64,000 nucleotides of DNA from Melastoma dodecandrum (taxonomy: Eukaryota; Streptophyta; Magnoliopsida; Myrtales; Melastomataceae): NCBI GenBank assembly GCA_029817715.1, contig JARUPY010000085.1, positions 6,696,001 through 6,760,000 on the forward strand, given 5' to 3'. Below the pieces are notes generated by a model that was not told the DNA's origin, ran no database searches, and saw only the letters and a program-made list of their open reading frames with translations. This document shows, piece by piece, positions 24,337 to 36,985 of this stretch. A program made the position numbers and the translations under genes. Every line of letters starts with the position of its first letter. Position 1 is the stretch's first letter.

Positions 24337-25744
24337 TCATCTGGACTTAAAGCTATTCCAGTCGAAGCCGATGCTCGTGCCATTGTAGGAGATGGGAGCA
24401 TACATCCACAACTCGTCAGAGCTCAGCATCTGCATTGACAATACAAGCACAGTGAGTCAGTATGCGATGTTGCGGATCTGAGTGCATCATCCAAGTCCAT
24501 CTTCATGGACCCTTTCGTGATCTTACCCTTATTTGCAACTGCAAAAATTTGACATAGTGAACAGCTTCTTCGAGCATTGTGCTGATGTCGACCTGTTCAT
24601 TTATACACATATGAATGTTAAAGCGTTATCGCGATGCAAAGTCCATAAATGCTTGTGATATGTGGAGCAAGACAATCCGCTTCGTTACCTTGGTTCCGTT
24701 TGGAACGAGCTTCTGAAGAATCCTGAGCCTTTCATTTATCCTTTCTCTCCTTTTCTACAGTTGTAAAGGAGAAGGATCGGGTTGACAAAGAGTTCTCACG
24801 ATTATTATGCATAACGTAATTAAGCTAAATCGATTATGTCCTTACCCTTGCGTACAAACTTTGTGGATCTGTGGCCGTCCCTCTTGTTGCTCTTGTTTTA
24901 CAGTTAAGGTTGACCCCTGCTGATTCCGAAGAGCTAATGTTCGGCAAATTCTCACTAAGCTCTCGAGGAGAGCTAGAGTCACCCTCCGACAGGAATGTAC
25001 TGCCCTGTTCATGGGCAAGAGCGCGACATTCTGCACTAATTTTGCCTGGAAGATTCGGCTTCTGGTTCTTCCTCCTGACATTTCTCGCATTTCCCTGTAG
25101 CATCGGTCATCACTGGTTTAAGCAACAGCGAAGACATTCAATTTTAAGAAGAATAACAAGATGTATTACTTCCAAGTGATACTCACATCTTCAGAACTGT
25201 GAAATCGTTTTCTGGACTTATCACTTGAGTTGGTGCTCTTTTTGCTTTTGTCTGCCACGATTTCGGCAGAGTCACAAGTTCCCCATGGAATCTGAATGTG
25301 CGTGTCCTCGTTGGACTCATCACCTCCTGTTGCATCTCGGCATGGGGAGTCATCTGCACCAATGAGGTATGAACTGTTTCCCTCATTGGTTTCACGTGTC
25401 TCTGAAGATCCGGATGCACCATGAGTCACATTTTCCAAAGGGTCGCCGGAGCCGGAAATAGGAAGGAAGCCGAAAGCAATACAATCATCCACACTCACAT
25501 CGCCAGACCAAAGTGAAGTATGATGAGCAGCATCAAAAGAGCAAAATTCTCGATCTCCGGCTTCCGATAAGCTCATGGCTGATTCATGACTAGGCCATAT
25601 AGTTGGTTGAACAGCATAACTGGAAGCTTCATATGGCTGGGTAGGCAATGCGAGAAAATTGGCCATGAAATCAGCCTCTTGGTATAGGAACATGCTGCCA
25701 AGGGAGCACCAATCGCCCTCGGGTAGAGCGCCCGATGTTTCCAT
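24337..25744 (-). CDS. RSL-class bHLH transcription factor (root hair type)
   Basis: Five exons: 25187-25744, 24846-25094, 24689-24754, 24527-24592 and 24337-24429; all junctions are phase 0; 343 residues. The bHLH domain spans about residues 260-312: basic region [13 protein letters not shown] (with the E-box contact Glu and Arg), helix 1 [10 protein letters not shown], loop TKVD, helix 2 [19 protein letters not shown]. The tail [17 protein letters not shown] is diagnostic of the ROOT HAIR DEFECTIVE SIX-LIKE class II clade (Arabidopsis RSL2/RSL3/RSL4). These nuclear factors bind RHE-type elements and drive root-hair growth under auxin and nutrient control. The 270-residue acidic/Ser-rich N-terminus is longer than that of RSL4 and closer to RSL2/RSL3. 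The two 66-nt exons inside the bHLH domain are the conserved family structure. A retrotransposon LTR begins 1.4 kb upstream. Confidence 0.94.
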
Positions 25745-25854
25745 ACTATTAGCTACAAGGAGTGTTTGTTAAGGAGATTTTTACTGGATTTTTTGGGGTA
25801 AGCAACCAGGGAAGATGAGGATAAAGCTCTACATTGAAGTTTGATCGAGCAACA

Positions 25855-25864
25855 TATTTATATA
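25855..25864 (-). promoter_or_regulatory. TATA box of the RSL-type bHLH gene
   Basis: Reads TATATAAATA on the minus strand, about 110 bp upstream of the bHLH start codon, which is the right distance for a short 5' UTR. Placement is by inspection only. Confidence 0.5.
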
Positions 25865-27136
25865 TGATGCCGAGAGTGGCACAAAGGGATTGACTTTCAC
25901 TTTTGATATATATATTATACATAATGAGAGGTAAAGATTAAATTCCAACTCTATCAAGCTCTTTCGAGGGAGTTTTGTAAGGCCATTTAAACTCATAAGG
26001 TTCAGTGCTCGTAGACATTGTTTTGGATTCGAGAAGTACGCCTCTTCGTTATCACTAGACGACCTTGGAGTAGTATACTACGAGATATTAATCTGCGGTC
26101 GGATGCACGGAATCACAATAACATCAAGCAATGGGATGATGGAAAACAAAGGAACAGAAAAATAGGCCTTCTACTCACATAACACTATTTCATGCCAGCG
26201 AGCTAGACTAGGTTGTTAGTTTATCTGCCTAATTCGTAGGAAAATGCTCGTTGACTGTGCTTTTGTCACTATAAAGTTTGGCAAAACGATGCTGGAGTAG
26301 TAAGTTTACGTTTCGACAGTCTTATCGAGTTCCGCTAATGTTTTTCAAGGGCAGTGTGCGCATTCGTTCGGCCACACATGTTTATTTGGCAAGGTGAAAC
26401 TCTGCAGGTTGCACTTGTCTAAGAAGTGGACGGCTCTTTCAAGTACTAGAGGACATCCTACAGTGCGCATGAGGTTCATCCCGCGATTACATGATCATAT
26501 TCTCGCATTCACAACTATACTAATGCTTCTCAATGTATGTTACATGAAGAAGAAGCGACTCGCAAGATAAGCGCATACGGTAGGTATTTGGGCAGCGGTG
26601 CTTTTGCGAACCCAGTATCATAATCATCACGTCACATTCGATGACAAGTATGGCGGAGACTTCCTACGAAAAACGTCGGAAAGAGTTTGGCTAGTTGCTG
26701 GCGATCCCTTCATTAAAACTGATCAGATCGACACATTATAATTATATGTTTTGGGGTACAGTGAAGTTTGCTCCATATACGTGCGATGCACAACATCAAC
26801 TTGGGTTTTCTTCTTCTCCGGGTGAACACGTACCGTGAATAAAGCCCGTACATTTCGAGTATTAGTCGCCCTGGCAAAAAGTTGACGCTTCGATCCCCGG
26901 GGGACGATGCCACGTGCCCCAGAATTATTAGTTCGATATTGATCACTAATTGGAGATGGAATCTCGGCATTTAATGGTGGTGAGCTCTCTTAGTATATAA
27001 TATAATTGCATCCACACGAAGATTGCTGCATTAGTAGTGATCGCACAAACCTCCCCTTGTTGCCCTGCATGCCCACGGACAATAGTTTTTGGACCACTTG
27101 AAACGCGTCGATTGTTTCATATGATGAGATCGTAGA
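25865..27136. other. upstream region of the bHLH gene, no gene seen
   Basis: AT-rich sequence between the bHLH TATA box and the retrotransposon. The 86-codon minus-strand frame at 26713-26970 has no recognisable product. It is probably the native promoter, now bounded by the inserted element. Confidence 0.5.
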
Positions 27137-27141
27137 CGAGC
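27137..27141. repeat. target site duplication (left), CGAGC
   Basis: The five bases CGAGC immediately before the left LTR are repeated exactly at 36981-36985 after the right LTR. This is the 5-bp duplication expected from a Ty3-type integrase. Confidence 0.93.
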
Positions 27142-29591
27142 TGAAACGACCTACAAAATTTTTCCAAATTAATCAGAATGGTTCCCCGTCATTTGACGGT
27201 CAAACAGCGGAAGCGACGAAACTATACCTCCACCGTGGCAACCTCTACTGTTTTATCTCATGAGTGAGTCCGAGCCTCGTGTACTCTGTGCCATTCTATT
27301 CCTGCGTCACACTAAAAAAATAGTCCCCTATTGGGGTCAGCGATAAATCGCCGAGTACGCCTTACCCTATGCACACGCGAAACATGAGACTACTATTCAC
27401 ATCTAACGTGCATTTTCTGAAACCCCTTTATGCATCATACGACTTAAACAGAAAGAGGCCTGAGTCTCCAATAAGTAGATAATATCAAATCACTACGATA
27501 AAATATAAGTAATTCATCACAATCGTAAGTAGCGGTAAATAAATATATGTGACTCCCATGAATCAAACGCCATCATCACATATCAACACTTCGTTCGGTG
27601 CCAGGACCACCGCAGTGCGTCCCCACCCCCTCCTCCGGGAGCGCCCGGGAAACGGCCAGCAGGCACGACCGCGCGTGGTCGTCACCCCCCCCGCCCTCCT
27701 CCGACCCACGGTCGGGAATCCTATCTCAGCCACAAAATATTAACTCATTGGCTTACCCATAACATCAGTTCAATAGTATTGAGCAGGCAGAAAATTGAAT
27801 TATCTATGAAAAGGATCGGATTTATTACTCAATGGAATAACCCAGAAGCATCTGCGTAGCCTGCGACAGTTTAATGTTTCTGCGTGACTGAACCCAACTG
27901 GACTGGCAACCGGCCGTTAAACGCAAAGGAGCTGGCTGAAACTCGTCACCCCAGTCACCGTTACCGAGGCAACGTAACCAGACCAATGACAAGTTCAGTC
28001 CTCCTTCCAAATTCAGCCGTTACCAGAGCCCCAGTTCCCAGCCACCGCGTCATCAATTCCCTCATAACGTGAACCGAGTACTTACATGTGTTCCAAGTCC
28101 TTTCCGTCCATTGACCCAGCTCAATACATGAACACTCTAACAGATTATAGTCATATGCTCGCTTATGCAACTCAGAGGTGGCCAAGATTTCCAATTGGAA
28201 TTCCCAAAACCCACAACTCACTCAGTAGGATCCGAGGCTAGTTTAGAACTCATGCTCACTATATCATTCAAGTTGAATCAATTTTCATGAAGACGATTCT
28301 GAATGACTTATACGCACTCAATCTTTAGGATCCTAGCATTTAGTGAGATCACAATTTCTCACAGATATGTTTACAGCCACCCTCCGAACCAGCCGGGACC
28401 AGAACTAGTGAAGACTAGAATATTACAGGACTTCATTTTTCCCGTTGGTTAATTAGCGAGCCAACCTTCCCATATCCGAGACGGTAAGTCCACGCTCGAT
28501 TTCCGTCTACGATTGTTCCCTCATACACCCGCCTAAGCGGAACGACACGGTACGGGGCGTCTACTATACGTTTTCCCGTCCGTGACGCTATCTCTCGCCC
28601 AACCTTCCCCTGAGCTCCGTTCCCCCACCCGCGACAAAACACGCAACATAACAGCAGACCACAGAAAGACAGGGGAAGGGGGGAGAACGTACCTCGACCC
28701 CGACGTCCTCTCAACAATCCGCGACCGAACGGGAGTTCCAAGCCACGTCCCGCTTCCTCCCCCGCTGAGCCGCGCGCTGCTTCGTCGAAGCCGCCCGCGT
28801 TTTGTTCGCCTCTCCGCGAATGGTAGCACGGCGGAGTTGACCCAGCTTAAGTAAACCGTCGCGGGGAGGAATAGTCGCGAGGGTCACGCGGTTTCTTTCC
28901 GAAGAAGCTAAGGGAAGGGGTTTCCTTGTCTCCAAACCAATTTCCCTTAAATTCTTTTAAAACTTCCTCTGACAAAACGTGTGGCAGAGGGGAAGATAAG
29001 AAACATTATCTCTCAGGCACACTGTAGCCATAATCAGGCTATCCGACAAGGGTTATGGGCTGCACATTATTGTGGGCTTCCCGTACCTTTTTAACACTTA
29101 TTTTACGTGCCCAAATTTTTCTAACGTTCATTTTACGTATCTTTATCTCTGCCGACAATTTCGTGAGGTCGGGATGTCGTCCTTCGATTTCCCTTATACC
29201 TCTCTTATCCCGTCGTCGGATAGTCCATTGGATCACGCATATTATTAATTCCTTGTTTACGATCTGTTTTACTTCGTAACATACTAATTGTAGGTTACGT
29301 ACTAATTATAATTTAACCAACTTTTCCCAATTAAAACCCGCGACGTTTAAACGAATATTATCGACACCCTAATTCGATTTTGTTTAGGTCCAGGCGTCCC
29401 TTTTCCTTCGTGATGTAATCACACGAAATCAAATTAGTAATCTCGTTAATATTCGATATTAACGTACATTGACCGCGAAAGTATTAAACTTCCGTGCCAC
29501 GTCAGATTTTGACTCGGTCAAACGTTCTAGTTCTAGTCAACATTCTAGTCCAAATAATATATTTCTATTTCCGAAATTCCGGGTCGTTACA
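27142..29591 (-). repeat. 3' LTR of the Tekay element (2450 bp)
   Basis: Starts TGAAACGACCTAC and ends GGGTCGTTACA on the plus strand. It matches 34538-36980 along its whole length with a 4-bp indel near 27260, a one-base difference in a poly-C run near 27690, and clustered substitutions near 28790-28930 and 29280-29390. The open frames inside it (for example 28433-28829) are also present in the other LTR and are not genes. Confidence 0.96.
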
Positions 29592-29604
29592 ATCTACCCC
29601 CCTT
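29592..29604 (-). other. polypurine tract (second-strand primer)
   Basis: Directly adjoining the 3' LTR, the minus strand reads AAGGGGGGTAGAT, the purine-rich tract from which plus-strand DNA synthesis is primed during reverse transcription. Confidence 0.85.
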
Positions 29605-29646
29605 AATTTAAATTTCGTCCCCGAAATTTCATTGTACATACCATTC

Positions 29647-32600
29647 TCACTCAAATAAGTACGGATACATCTCTTTCATCTTGGATTCTGTTTCCCAAGT
29701 GAACTCCTCAATATTCCCATGTAACCAACGAACTCGCACCATAGGAACCACTCGATGACGGAGCTGTTTCTCCATCCTATCAACTATCTCCACGGGCTCC
29801 GTAGTAATCTGTAAGTTCGGAGCCACCTCAATCTGCTCATCATGCAGCACATGTCGAGGATCTGGGACGTACTTCCTAAGCATAGATACATGGAAGACGT
29901 TATGAATATCTGCCAATCTGGGGGGTAAGGCTAATCTGTAGGCCACACTCCCGATCCTCTCCAAGATCTCGTAAGGTCCAATATATCTCGGGCTTAATTT
30001 TCCTTTAAGCCCAAATCGGAGGTTCATCTTGGTAGGAGATACTTTCAGGAAAACGTAATCACCTACCTCAAACTCAAGAGGCCTACGCCGCCTGTCTGCA
30101 TAACTCTTTTGTCTACTCTGGGCGGCGCGAAGACGATCCTGTATAAGCCTAATCATCTCAGTAGTCTCACGGACCATCTCAGGTCCTAACTCAGACTGCT
30201 CTCCACTCTCGTTCCAACATAGAGGAGTTCTACACGGGCGACCATACAGAGCTTCAAAGGGAGCCATCTGAATGCTCTGTTGGTAACTGTTGTTGTACGA
30301 GAACTCCACCAAAGGTAGCTGATCTACCCACGAGCCTTCCAGATCTAAAGCACAAGCTCTCAACATATCCTCAAGTATCTGGATGATGCGCTCGGTCTGA
30401 CCATCTGTCTGAGGGTGGAAGGCAGTGCTCATATTCAATCTCGTGCCCAATGACCGCTGTATATTGCTCCAGAACCGAGAAGTAAACCTCGCATCCCTGT
30501 CAGAAACTATAACACTGGGAACACCGTGAAGGCGAATGACTTCCTTCACATACAGCTTGGCCAATTTGGCAACCGAGTACGTCACACTAATGGGGATGAA
30601 GTGGGCAGATTTAGTCAATCTATCCACTATCACCCAAACAGAATCAAAACCCTGCACTGTCCTGGGCAGGTTAGTCACAAAATCCATGGCGATCTCATCC
30701 CATTTCCATTCGGGAATTGGCAACGGCTGAAGTTCTCCACCCGGTCTGCGATGCTCAATCTTGACCCGCTGACAGGTCAAGCAGCTGCTCACGTACTGAG
30801 CCACATCTCTTTTCATACCTGACCACCAGTACTGTTTCCGTAGATTCTGGTACATTTTGGTGACCCCAGGGTGGATACTATACGCACTCAAATGAGCCTC
30901 ATCCATGATCAGCTTCCGTAGATCTTCCTGAGCAGGTATGCAGATACGTCCCTGGTACCGCAACAAATCATCATCAGACACACTAAACTCAGTATCTGCC
31001 TGATCTTGCAACTTGGATCGCTCCTCCGTCAGGTATGGATCTTGGAGTTGGGCCGCGCGAATCAAATCCATCAACTGAGACCCAATGATCATGGTAGCAA
31101 GTAGAGGACCATTGCCACTAAATCCAACTCTAACTCCGATCTCATTTACCTGCTCGCGTAGTCGCCATTCTTCTACTTCAATGCTGGCTAAGGAGGCAGT
31201 CTTTCGGCTCAATGCATCGGCAACCACGTTTGCTCTGCCTGGATGGTAAGAGATCGTGCAGTCGTAATCTTTGATCAGTTCCATCCACCGCCTTTGTCTC
31301 ATATTCAGCTCATCCTGAGAAAACAAGTATTTCAGGCTCTTATGGTCGGTGAATATCTCGAAGGTTTCTCCATATAGATAGTGGCGCCAAATTTTCAAAG
31401 CGAAGACTACTGCAGCAAGCTCCAAGTCGTGTGTAGGGTAATTCTGTTCATGAACTTTAAGTTGTCTGGAGGCATAGGCCACTACCCTGCCGTGCTGCAT
31501 CAGCACAGCACCCAATCCGAAATAAGAAGCATCACAGTAGACTGCGAATCCTCCACTGCCACTGGGTAATACCAACACTGGTGCAGATGTCAATCTGTTT
31601 CTTAACTCGAGGAAGCTCTCCTCACACTCATGAGTCCACTCGAACGCCGTACCCTTTTTCAGTAGCTGGGTCAAAGGTCTAGCGATCCGAGAGAATCCCT
31701 CTATAAAGCGCCTGTAATACCCAGCTAAGCCTAGGAAACTCCGCATCTCTGTAACAGTAGTAGGCCTGGGCCAATTAAGAACTGCTTCGACTTTGGATGG
31801 ATCCACTGCAATACCCTCTGCGGATACAATATGGCCCAGGAAGCTCACGCTGCTCATCCAGAACTCGCACTTGCTTAGCTTGGCATACAACTGATTCTGT
31901 CGTAGAACTTCTAAAACCAATCTCAGATGATCCGCGTGTTCCTCCATACTTTTAGAATATACCAGAATATCATCTATGAACACCACTACAAACTGGTCAA
32001 GGTAGGGTCTGAAAATGTGGTTCATCAACTCCATGAAAGCTGCTGGAGCGTTAGTCAGTCCAAAAGACATCACCAGAAATTCGTAGTGTCCATATCTGGT
32101 GCGAAAGGCAGTTTTCATAACATCAGAATCCTGCACCCTGATCTGATGATACCCTGATCTTAAATCGATTTTTGAGTAAACCACGGATCCCTGAAGCTGA
32201 TCAAAAAGATCATCAATACGTGGCAAAGGATACCGGTTCTTGATGGTGGCTTTATTCAACATACGATAGTCAATACACATTCTCATCGTACCGTCTTTCT
32301 TTTTCACAAACAACACAGGTGCACCCCACGGAGACACACTGGGGCGTATAAAGCCCTTATCTAATAACTCCTGGAGTTGTACCTTCAACTCTCTTAACTC
32401 AGAAAACCCCATACGATACGGGGCTCGGGAAATAGGTTCCGTACCTGGAACAACATCAATCACAAAGTCTACTTCTCTTGACGGTGGTAATCCAGGGAGT
32501 TCCTCCGGGAATACATCCTCGTAATCCCGTACTACGGAAATGTCCTGCAAACTCGGAAGTTCCTCCTTCAGATTCAGCACCACTGCCAGAAAAGCTTCGC

Positions 32601-34068
32601 CACCATCACGCAAAATCCACTGAGCCTCCATCGCCGCTATCAAGGGAATCCCGTCACACTGGTACTCCTGTCCGGAGTATGCACAGACTGGCTGTCCTGG
32701 AACTTTGAATAAAATCTCTCGTCTGACGCAATCCACCATGGCGTGGCACGTCATCAGCCAGTCCATCCCCAGTATGACATCAAACTCCCTGATCTGAATG
32801 ACAACCAAATCAATACGTGACTGGAGAAAGTTCACCGTAATCTCGCAATCCCTGCATACCGATCGCATCGGCATGCTCTCCCCATTGGGCATCCATACCC
32901 GTAAAGGACTACCTCCCAAATCCACAACGAAACCGTATCTATCCACGAACCTCTGAGAGATGAAGGAATGGGTGGCGCCCGTATCAAAAAGTGCCGTGGC
33001 GTCCCACCCGTTGACAAGAATCATACCTGACATAGCGTTGCTGGAGGGACCCGCACGTCCTCGGCCTATGGCGCTGACACGGCCAGATCCTGCCGGTTGG
33101 TTAATCGAGCCCCTGGATGAGCCTCTGCCAGACATGGAACGAGACCCAGCAAATGAGGGACCAGCACTACCACGACGGCTCCTAGTCAGCTGTGGACAGT
33201 GGTTCCGAATGTGGCCTTGCTCGCCACACTGGAAACAAATGACTCCCATAGCTGGGCATGTCAATCCTCCATGGGATCGTCCGCAGCGAGAACAGGTAGG
33301 TGAATGAGCTGGCCGAGCACCTCGGCCGTAGCCACTAGGTTTGGAGATCCCACTAGAATTGGGCCTCCTGCTTCCCCCAAAGAAACGGCTCACTCCCCTA
33401 AAGAATCCTGCGGATTTCTTTGATGGTCCAGCCTCCTCTTTCCCTTTACGTGCTTTCAGCGCGTCTTTATCCTTCAACGCTCTCTCTATGGCCTGAGCTC
33501 GATGGTAGAGCTCCTTAAAAGTCTGTGACGAAAGCGGTACCAGCTTGGAACGGATCCTTGGATGCAGGCCCATCAGATACCTATGAGCCATCTGTTCCGG
33601 CGTAGCTACCTGGCCTGGAGCGTACCTAGCAAGCTCAGTGAATTTGCGCTCATGTTCGTCTACCGTCATGTCCCCTTGCTCGAGCAACTCGAACTCTCTG
33701 ATCTTATCAAGTCTCATAGTGGCCGGAAAATACTTATCCAGGAAGGCTTGGCGGAACTGTTCCCACACTGTGCCCTGGTAGTGTGCACGAACGGCCACCA
33801 TGGAAGATGCCCACCACAAATCAGCACCCTCTTGCAAATAATACTCGACCACCGCCAGTTTCTCAGCATCAGTATACTCCAAATACTTGAAAATCTTGTC
33901 CCAGTTCTGGAGGAAAGACTGGGCCTTTTCAGGCCCTTCGTTACCCTCAAACGTAGGTGGGTTCATCTTCCCAACCTCCCTAATGATCTTCAGCCGGCGG
34001 CGGTTAGTTGGTGCCGCCCCAGCTGCACCAGAACTCCCAGCAGCGTTGCTCCCAGCATCGTCGGCCAT
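29647..34068 (-). CDS. Gag-Pol polyprotein of the Tekay element
   Basis: One frame of 1473 residues without stops or frameshifts, from the Met of MADDAGSN; an in-frame upstream Met at 34122 would add 18 residues, but the family usually starts near MAD. Domains (approximate residues): Gag core 60-200; CCHC zinc knuckle [14 protein letters not shown] at about 277; aspartic protease with DTGATHSF at about 360; reverse transcriptase 525-720 with FIDD catalytic motif at about 695; RNase H with YCDAS near 841; integrase zinc finger (HPGV...CLTC) 1063-1099; integrase core D, D, E near 1126, 1188 and 1224; degenerate chromodomain 1426-1473. Functions: capsid formation, polyprotein cleavage, cDNA synthesis and integration. 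All visible catalytic residues are present. Gag and Pol share one frame, as in many chromoviruses. Confidence 0.96.
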   Translation of the reverse strand: MADDAGSNAAGSSGAAGAAPTNRRRLKIIREVGKMNPPTFEGNEGPEKAQSFLQNWDKIFKYLEYTDAEKLAVVEYYLQEGADLWWASSMVAVRAHYQGTVWEQFRQAFLDKYFPATMRLDKIREFELLEQGDMTVDEHERKFTELARYAPGQVATPEQMAHRYLMGLHPRIRSKLVPLSSQTFKELYHRAQAIERALKDKDALKARKGKEEAGPSKKSAGFFRGVSRFFGGSRRPNSSGISKPSGYGRGARPAHSPTCSRCGRSHGGLTCPAMGVICFQCGEQGHIRNHCPQLTRSRRGSAGPSFAGSRSMSGRGSSRGSINQPAGSGRVSAIGRGRAGPSSNAMSGMILVNGWDATALFDTGATHSFISQRFVDRYGFVVDLGGSPLRVWMPNGESMPMRSVCRDCEITVNFLQSRIDLVVIQIREFDVILGMDWLMTCHAMVDCVRREILFKVPGQPVCAYSGQEYQCDGIPLIAAMEAQWILRDGGEAFLAVVLNLKEELPSLQDISVVRDYEDVFPEELPGLPPSREVDFVIDVVPGTEPISRAPYRMGFSELRELKVQLQELLDKGFIRPSVSPWGAPVLFVKKKDGTMRMCIDYRMLNKATIKNRYPLPRIDDLFDQLQGSVVYSKIDLRSGYHQIRVQDSDVMKTAFRTRYGHYEFLVMSFGLTNAPAAFMELMNHIFRPYLDQFVVVFIDDILVYSKSMEEHADHLRLVLEVLRQNQLYAKLSKCEFWMSSVSFLGHIVSAEGIAVDPSKVEAVLNWPRPTTVTEMRSFLGLAGYYRRFIEGFSRIARPLTQLLKKGTAFEWTHECEESFLELRNRLTSAPVLVLPSGSGGFAVYCDASYFGLGAVLMQHGRVVAYASRQLKVHEQNYPTHDLELAAVVFALKIWRHYLYGETFEIFTDHKSLKYLFSQDELNMRQRRWMELIKDYDCTISYHPGRANVVADALSRKTASLASIEVEEWRLREQVNEIGVRVGFSGNGPLLATMIIGSQLMDLIRAAQLQDPYLTEERSKLQDQADTEFSVSDDDLLRYQGRICIPAQEDLRKLIMDEAHLSAYSIHPGVTKMYQNLRKQYWWSGMKRDVAQYVSSCLTCQRVKIEHRRPGGELQPLPIPEWKWDEIAMDFVTNLPRTVQGFDSVWVIVDRLTKSAHFIPISVTYSVAKLAKLYVKEVIRLHGVPSVIVSDRDARFTSRFWSNIQRSLGTRLNMSTAFHPQTDGQTERIIQILEDMLRACALDLEGSWVDQLPLVEFSYNNSYQQSIQMAPFEALYGRPCRTPLCWNESGEQSELGPEMVRETTEMIRLIQDRLRAAQSRQKSYADRRRRPLEFEVGDYVFLKVSPTKMNLRFGLKGKLSPRYIGPYEILERIGSVAYRLALPPRLADIHNVFHVSMLRKYVPDPRHVLHDEQIEVAPNLQITTEPVEIVDRMEKQLRHRVVPMVRVRWLHGNIEEFTWETESKMKEMYPYLFE

Positions 34069-34523
34069 CTGAATGTTCACAGAGAGGATTGAGTAGAAAG
34101 TTGGGAAGTAGGAAAAGTGCAACTGAAGGGTGTAGTACTCAATATTGGCGTGGTTCCAACTGAAGAATCCACTACCTTCTTTATACTATCAAGATTCAAG
34201 ATCCATTAATTCACGATTTATTAAAACTGACACTCATACATGCAGGGTTACTACTCGCCTGCAAATTGTCGGTCACATGGTTACAGTACCAGAAATGACC
34301 CTTCACACACTCTGACAAGATTCTCACGGGTATGCGTACTGTACCCTGTCAAGTCTATTCGCACTCAGAAAGATTCCCCTGACGAAGGTGAGTGCGCCCG
34401 TGTCTATCTTTTATTTACTTTGCCAGACTCTGTCAAGTCTTATCATTCACGGGTAAGTTTACTATTCTTTTTCATTTAACCCTAAAGCGCAGACTAATCC
34501 ACCTTATTACTCCAACTAACTGC
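34069..34523 (-). other. untranslated leader of the retrotransposon
   Basis: About 455 bp between the primer-binding site and the Gag start. No domain is seen. It would contain the packaging and dimerisation signals of the element RNA, which cannot be recognised from primary sequence here. Confidence 0.6.
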
Positions 34524-34535
34524 GCTCTGATACCA
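34524..34535 (-). other. primer-binding site for initiator tRNA-Met
   Basis: The minus strand reads TGGTATCAGAGC, the perfect complement of the 3' end of plant initiator tRNA-Met, two bases inside the 5' LTR boundary. This primes first-strand cDNA synthesis. Confidence 0.95.
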
Positions 34536-34537
34536 AC

Positions 34538-36980
34538 TGAAACGACCTACAAAATTTTTCCAAATTAATCAGAATGGTTCCCCGTCATTTGACGGTCAAA
34601 CAGCGGAAGCGACGAAACTATACCTCCACCGTGGCAACCTCTATTGTTTTATCTCGTGAGTCCGAGCCACGTGTACTCTGTGCCATCTTATTCCTGCGTC
34701 ACACTAAAAAAATAGTCCCCTATTGGGGTCAGCGATAAATCGCCGAGTACGCCTCACCCTATGTACACGCGAAACATGAGACTACTATTCACATCTAACG
34801 TGCATTTTCTGAAAACCCTTTATGCATCATACGACTTAAACAGAAAGAGGCCTGAATCTCCAATAAGTAGATAATATCAAATCACGACGATAAAATATAA
34901 GTAATTCATCACAATCGTAAGTAGCGGTAAATAAATATATGCGACTCCCATGAATCAAACGCCATCATCACATATCAACACTTCGTTCGGTGCCAGGACC
35001 ACCGCAGTGCGTCCCCACCCCCTCCTCCGGGAGCGCCCGGGAAACGGCCAGCAGGCACGACCGCGCGTGGTCGTCACCCCCCCGCCCTCCTCCGACCCAC
35101 GGTCGGGAATCCTATCTCAGCCACAAAATATTAACTCATTGGCTTACCCATAACATCAGTTCAATAGTATTGAGCAGGCAGAAAATTGAATTATCTATGA
35201 AAAGGATCGGATTTATTACTCAATGGAATAACCCAGAAGCATCTGCGTAGCCTGCGACAGTTTAATGTTTCTGCGTGACTGAACCCAACTGGACTGGCAA
35301 CCGGCCGTTAAACGCAAAGGAGCTGGCTGAAACTCGTCACCCCAGTCACCGTTACCGAGGCAACGTAACCAGACCAATGACAAGTTCAGTCCTCCTTCCA
35401 AATTCAGCCGTTACCAGAGCCCCAGTTCCCAGCCACCGCGTCATCAATTCCCTCATAACGTGAACCGAGTACTTACATGTGTTCCAAGTCCTTTCCGTCC
35501 ATTGACCCAGCTCAATACATGAACACTCTAACAGATTATAGTCATATGCTCGCTTATGCAACTCAGAGGTGGCCAAGATTTCCAATTGGAATTCCCAAAA
35601 CCCACAACTCACTCAGTAGGATCCGAGGCTAGTTTAGAACTCATGCTCACTATATCATTCAAGTTGAATCAATTTTCATGAAGACGATTCTGAATGACTT
35701 ATACGCACTCAATCTTTAGGATCCTAGCATTTAGTGAGATCACAATTTCTCACAGATATGTTTACAGCCACCCTCCGAACCAGCCGGGACCAGAACTAGT
35801 GAAGACTAGAATATTACAGGACTTCATTTTTCCCGTTGGTTAATTAGCGAGCCAACCTTCCCATATCCGAGACGGTAAGTCCACGCTCGATTTCCGTCTA
35901 CGATTGTTCCCTCATACACCCGCCTAAGCGGAACGACACGGTACGGGGCGTCTACTATACGTTTTCCCGTCCGTGACGCTATCTCTCGCCCAACCTTCCC
36001 CTGAGCTCCGTTCCCCCACCCGCGACAAAACACGCAACATAACAGCAGACCACAGAAAGACAGGGGAAGGGGGGAGAACGTACCTCGACCCCGACGTCCT
36101 CTCAACAATCCGCGACCGAACGGGAGTTCCAAGCCACGTCCCGCTTCCTCCCCCGCTGAGCCGCGCGCTGCTTCGTCGAAGCTGCCCACGTCTTGGTCGT
36201 CTCTCCGCGGATGGTAGCACGGCGGAGTTGACACAGCTTAAGTAAACCGTCGCGGGGAGGAACAGTCGCGAGGGTCACGCGGTTTCTTTCCAAAGAAGCT
36301 AAGGGAAGGGGTTCCCTTGTCTCCAAACCGATTTCCCTTAAATTCTTTTAAAACTTCCTCTGACAAAACGTGTGGCAGAGGGGAAGATAAGAAACATTAT
36401 CTCTCAGGCACACTGTAGCCATAATCAGGCTATCCGACAAGGGTTATGGGCTGCACATTATTGTGGGCTTCCCGTACCTTTTTAACACTTATTTTACGTG
36501 CCCAAATTTTTCTAACGTTCATTTTACGTATCTTTATCTCTGCCGACAATTTCGTGAGGTCGGGATGTCGTCCTTCGATTTCCCTTATACCTCTCTTATC
36601 CCGTCGTCGGATAGTCCATTGGATCACGCATATTATTAATTCCTTGTTTACGATCTGTTTTACTTCGTAACGTATTAATTGTAGGTTACGTACTAATTAT
36701 AATTTAACTAACTTTCCCGATCAAAATCCGCGACTTTAAACGAACATTATCGACATCCTGATTCGATTTCGTTTAAGTCCAGGCGTCCCTTTTCCTTCGT
36801 GATGTAATCACACGAAATCAAATTAGTAATCTCGTTAATATTCGATATTAACGTACATTGACCGCGAAAGTATTAAACTTCCGTGCCACGTCAGATTTTG
36901 ACTCGGTCAAACGTTCTAGTTCTAGTCAACATTCTAGTCCAAATAATATATTTCCATTTCCGAAATTCCGGGTCGTTACA
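34538..36980 (-). repeat. 5' LTR of the Tekay element (2443 bp)
   Basis: Whole-length partner of 27142-29591. In element orientation it is the promoter-bearing LTR. A long internal block (about 35055-36170) appears identical to the other LTR, while two other segments carry most of the differences. Confidence 0.96.
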
Positions 36981-36985
36981 CGAGC
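36981..36985. repeat. target site duplication (right), CGAGC
   Basis: Exact copy of 27137-27141 directly after the LTR end CGTTACA. Confidence 0.93.

Larger units (their letters stand above)
27142..36980 (-). mobile_element. complete Ty3/Gypsy LTR retrotransposon, Tekay (Del) chromovirus lineage
   Basis: A 9839-bp element read on the minus strand. It has two 2.45-kb LTRs with TG...CA ends, a perfect 5-bp target duplication CGAGC, a primer-binding site complementary to initiator tRNA-Met next to the 5' LTR (34538-36980), and a polypurine tract next to the 3' LTR (27142-29591). One uninterrupted Gag-Pol frame fills most of the interior. The domain order protease, reverse transcriptase, RNase H, integrase identifies Ty3 type; the C-terminal degenerate chromodomain and long LTRs point to Tekay. 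By eye the LTRs differ by roughly 30-40 substitutions plus small indels over 2.44 kb, so the insertion is young. Structurally it appears potentially autonomous. Confidence 0.97.

Noticed and set aside
28433..28935. Overlapping open frames on both strands, repeated at 35824-36326
   Set aside because: Both sets lie in the two LTRs, and duplication explains their conservation; no domain is present.
34066..34122. Upstream in-frame start that would extend the Gag-Pol protein by 18 residues
   Set aside because: The extra residues are not Gag-like and the downstream Met matches the usual Tekay Gag start; kept as an alternative only.
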